DNA from: Ralstonia pickettii DTP0602
GTDB lineage: Bacteria; Pseudomonadota; Gammaproteobacteria; Burkholderiales; Burkholderiaceae
NCBI GenBank assembly: GCA_000471925.1
Contig: CP006669.1
Span: 124,001-188,000 of the forward strand
Length of the DNA: 64,000 bases
Reading direction: 5' to 3'
The translations under genes and the position numbers were made by a program. Below the pieces are notes generated by a model. It did no database searches. It had not been told where the DNA came from and was given only the letters and a program-made list of their open reading frames with translations. Numbering within the stretch: position 1 is the stretch's first letter; each line of letters starts with the position of its first letter. Positions 62,414-64,000 of this stretch are shown one piece after another.

Positions 62414-63262
62414 CTAGCGATGGAGGTCGCCGTAGTGGTCATGGAGTGACTCGATTTCCTCGAGCCGCTCGCGCGCCGCGTCGCCGAGGACCAGCGCGAG
62501 GCATGTGCAAAGGTGGTTGATCAGGCTGACGGCGGCGACGTAGGAGTCGAATACCGCGGCGCCGTGGTTGACGCAGCGGAGCACTACGTCGGAGCGCGCC
62601 GGCAGATCCGTCGCGCTGGGGTCGGTCAGGATCACGACCTTGGCGCCGACGCGGTTGGCGTGGGCGACCATCGGCCACAGCAGCGTCACGCGTCGGCGGA
62701 AGTCCATCACCAGCAGCACGTCGCCGGCGCCCAGGTCCGCCAGGTCTTCGGCGAGGTTCAGGCCAGCGCCCGGCGCTAGCGTCACATGCGGCCGCAACTG
62801 GGTCAGTAACGCCCACGCGTATTGCGCAAGCACGCGGCCGTTGCGAAAGCCCGCGATGAAGACCCGCCGCGCATCGGCGAATATCGCGACGGCGCGCTCG
62901 ACGTCGGCCGGATTCAGGCGGTCGAAGGTGTGGGCGAGGTTCTGCATGTCGTTGGCGAGGTGGCGCGCCAGCGGCGCCTGCTCGTCCGCTGGGGCCTGGA
63001 CGCCGGCCAACTCATACAGCGGTGAGCCGCGGTCGGATTCGTCGCGCAGAAGGGACCGGACCTCGTTGAAATTCTCGTAGCCAAGGCGGCGGAAGAACCG
63101 TCCGGCCGTCGCCTTGGAAACGCCGGCCTTCTGCGCCAGCTCGGTTGCCGAGTAAGCCGCAAGGTTGCCGATGCACTCGAGGGTGACGGCGGCCAGGCGG
63201 CGCTCGCTTTCGGTGAGCTGGTCGTGGAGCGCGAGGATCTTGTCTTGCAACGATGGGGTCAT
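62414..63262 (-). CDS. RpiR-family transcriptional regulator
   Basis: A 282-residue regulator: N-terminal HTH_6 (residues about 1-75; ELAQKAGVSKATAGRFFRRLGY) and a C-terminal SIS domain (about 125-260; RRVFIAGFRNGRVLAQ, GDVLLVMDFRRR, KVVILTDPSATDL). SIS domains normally bind phosphosugars; in this branch amino-acid-derived effectors are also found. The start at 63262 gives the right family length and leaves the three palindromes outside the coding sequence. It heads the dpaL operon, 21 bp before dpaL, and probably binds the adjacent operators. Confidence 0.9.
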   Translation of the reverse strand: MTPSLQDKILALHDQLTESERRLAAVTLECIGNLAAYSATELAQKAGVSKATAGRFFRRLGYENFNEVRSLLRDESDRGSPLYELAGVQAPADEQAPLARHLANDMQNLAHTFDRLNPADVERAVAIFADARRVFIAGFRNGRVLAQYAWALLTQLRPHVTLAPGAGLNLAEDLADLGAGDVLLVMDFRRRVTLLWPMVAHANRVGAKVVILTDPSATDLPARSDVVLRCVNHGAAVFDSYVAAVSLINHLCTCLALVLGDAARERLEEIESLHDHYGDLHR

Positions 63263-63275
63263 GATTGGGTCCGGA

Positions 63276-63351
63276 TGAAACTTCGGTTTCAGAAATATAG
63301 GTGAATGAAACTTTAGTGTCAAACAAAATTAAACGTGAAACTTTGGTTTCA
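63276..63351. promoter_or_regulatory. Three 16-bp palindromes exactly 30 bp apart before rpiR
   Basis: TGAAACTTCGGTTTCA (63276-63291), TGAAACTTTAGTGTCA (63306-63321) and TGAAACTTTGGTTTCA (63336-63351). Each is an inverted repeat TGAAAC-N4-GTTTCA (one mismatch in the middle copy). The start-to-start distance is 30 bp in both intervals, about three helical turns, so bound dimers would lie on one face. The first copy is 14 bp before the rpiR start codon. They are probable operators for the regulator. The remainder up to 63617 has no supported gene. Confidence 0.75.
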
Positions 63352-63617
63352 GAGTATGCATTTTTACGCACATGACGTTGTGGGGGCGGGCTGGTGCACA
63401 CAGCCGAGTAAGCATGTCTTAGAGAGGTTTGCACGCGCCGGTCAGGCGACCAGATCGCCGTTAGCGTCTGGGCGCAGTGCACCACGGCAAAGGTCCGGTA
63501 ACAGAGAAACCGGGTGTGCGGGGTCTTGGTGATGACCGGCGGCTGGCCGTGCGCGAGAACGTGCGTGCAGTGGGCGCGAAAGCTATAGAATCCAAGGCAT
63601 CTCTTTGGGGGAAGCCC

Positions 63618-63731
63618 ATGTCATTACCCTGCACTGCCAGCTATCGAGAGGTCTCGCTTGGTCTCCGGTCGCGAGACGAGCGCGAGTTCATTCCGAAAGG
63701 CAATGCGCAATACGGGGGCAAGCGACAATGA
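63618..63731 (+). CDS. Small protein (37 aa) coupled to the next gene
   Basis: ATG preceded by GGGGG at 63607-63611, with a stop (TGA) that overlaps the next start as ATGA (63728-63731). The product (MSLPCTASYREVSLGLRSRD...) is polar, with no membrane segment and a basic tail KRQ. Overlap and ribosome site suggest a translated leader gene, but no family is recognised. Confidence 0.4.
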   Translation: MSLPCTASYREVSLGLRSRDEREFIPKGNAQYGGKRQ

Positions 63732-64000
63732 GGGCTGAAATGCAGGGTGACTTGCTGGAGCGTACGGCCGCTTTCCACAAAGCGGCCGTCGCGTGCATCG
63801 GGAATTCGCAGCCGAGCGAAGATACGAGGGCGGTATCAGCCTATCAATGTGCGCTCATGTCGGTTGAGCATGCCACGGGGGCACTTGCCTTGCTCAGTAT
63901 CGGCCTGCCGAACGCAGCAATGGCGCTGTTTCGTCCGCAGTTTGAGACATTGGTCCGGGGCGCCTGGCTTCTGGAAGCGGCTGACGAGAAGTGGGTTCTC
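63728..64000 (+). CDS. Hypothetical protein of the DUF6988/AbiV-like helical type, 5' part
   Basis: The first 91 residues of a gene cut by the right edge. All-helical sequence: ERTAAFHKAAVACIGN, YQCALMSVEHATGALALLSIG, and AAMALFRPQFETLVRGAWLLEAADEKWV. The pattern of a His-containing helix (SVEHATG) followed by RPQFE.LVRG.WL resembles small helical proteins known as DUF6988, some of which are thought to be nucleases of HEPN type. Assignment by resemblance only. It overlaps the preceding 37-aa gene. Confidence 0.5.
   Translation, partial: MRAEMQGDLLERTAAFHKAAVACIGNSQPSEDTRAVSAYQCALMSVEHATGALALLSIGLPNAAMALFRPQFETLVRGAWLLEAADEKWVL

Noticed and set aside
1..64000. tRNA, rRNA, riboswitch or replication origin
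   Set aside because: No cloverleaf, rRNA-like block, known aptamer consensus or clustered DnaA/iteron boxes were recognised by eye; a covariance-model search would be needed to exclude them.

Overview
The window is GC-rich DNA that looks like a beta-proteobacterium of the Burkholderiaceae, most likely Cupriavidus or a close relative. The evidence is the co-occurrence of a Cupriavidus-type isocitrate lyase, an orphan Bug (TctC) receptor, a CzcCBA-like heavy-metal RND operon, a chrBAC chromate operon, an nreAB-like nickel module, BKACE (DUF849) enzymes and AraC regulators with an Arabinose_bd domain. This is inference from gene content; no rRNA or other phylogenetic marker is present.

Layout. 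0-8.1 kb is a gene graveyard: an edge-truncated YeiH-like transporter, a decayed inverted copy of the AraC1/CMD divergent promoter region, a truncated patatin lipoprotein, a 5'-truncated and frameshifted MGH1-like glycosidase, an intact SDR, an alpha-amylase with a frameshift and a large deletion, three small exported proteins, and an MltF-like transglycosylase with most of its length deleted. A DUF2252 protein and a lipoprotein follow (8.1-10.7 kb). 10.8-17.6 kb is catabolic cluster 1: AraC1 divergent from CMD, BKACE1, MFS and an acyl-CoA synthetase that is split by an IS630 element; excising the IS and one TA restores the reading frame. 18-22.5 kb carries an MFS gene, aceA with its terminator and paired palindromes, and a coiled-coil hypothetical.

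22.6-29.6 kb is a six-gene heavy-metal efflux operon (CzcI-like, OMF, an unusual membrane-anchored accessory, MFP, RND pump, small periplasmic protein). 29.6-31.3 kb is an nreB/nreA-like pair; an IS1634/IS4-like element separates it from the chromate operon chrB-chrA-chrC-(ChrB-domain)-(LamG/DUF1080-like)-MFS (33.4-38.8 kb). An IS200/IS605-type element with TnpB lies at 39.1-40.3 kb.

41-53.2 kb is catabolic cluster 2: BKACE2, a Bug receptor, a beta-lactamase-fold protein lacking the SxxK nucleophile and lysine, MDR and SDR on the plus strand; then on the minus strand Qor, TauD, two SDRs and AraC2, divergent from AraC3; then another SDR. The AraC1 and AraC3 promoters carry matching direct repeats 21 bp apart. 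DoxX and YitT proteins follow.

55.6-63.3 kb is a minus-strand operon headed by an RpiR regulator: 2,3-diaminopropionate ammonia-lyase, an N-carbamoyl-L-amino-acid hydrolase-like enzyme, an N-carbamoyl-D-amino-acid hydrolase-like enzyme, an MFS importer and an M20 deacylase, ending in a truncated FAD monooxygenase. Three near-identical 16-bp palindromes exactly 30 bp apart precede rpiR. Together these suggest use of carbamoylated or acylated 2,3-diaminopropionate (or related ureido amino acids), giving pyruvate and ammonia. A short gene translationally coupled to an edge-truncated protein closes the window.
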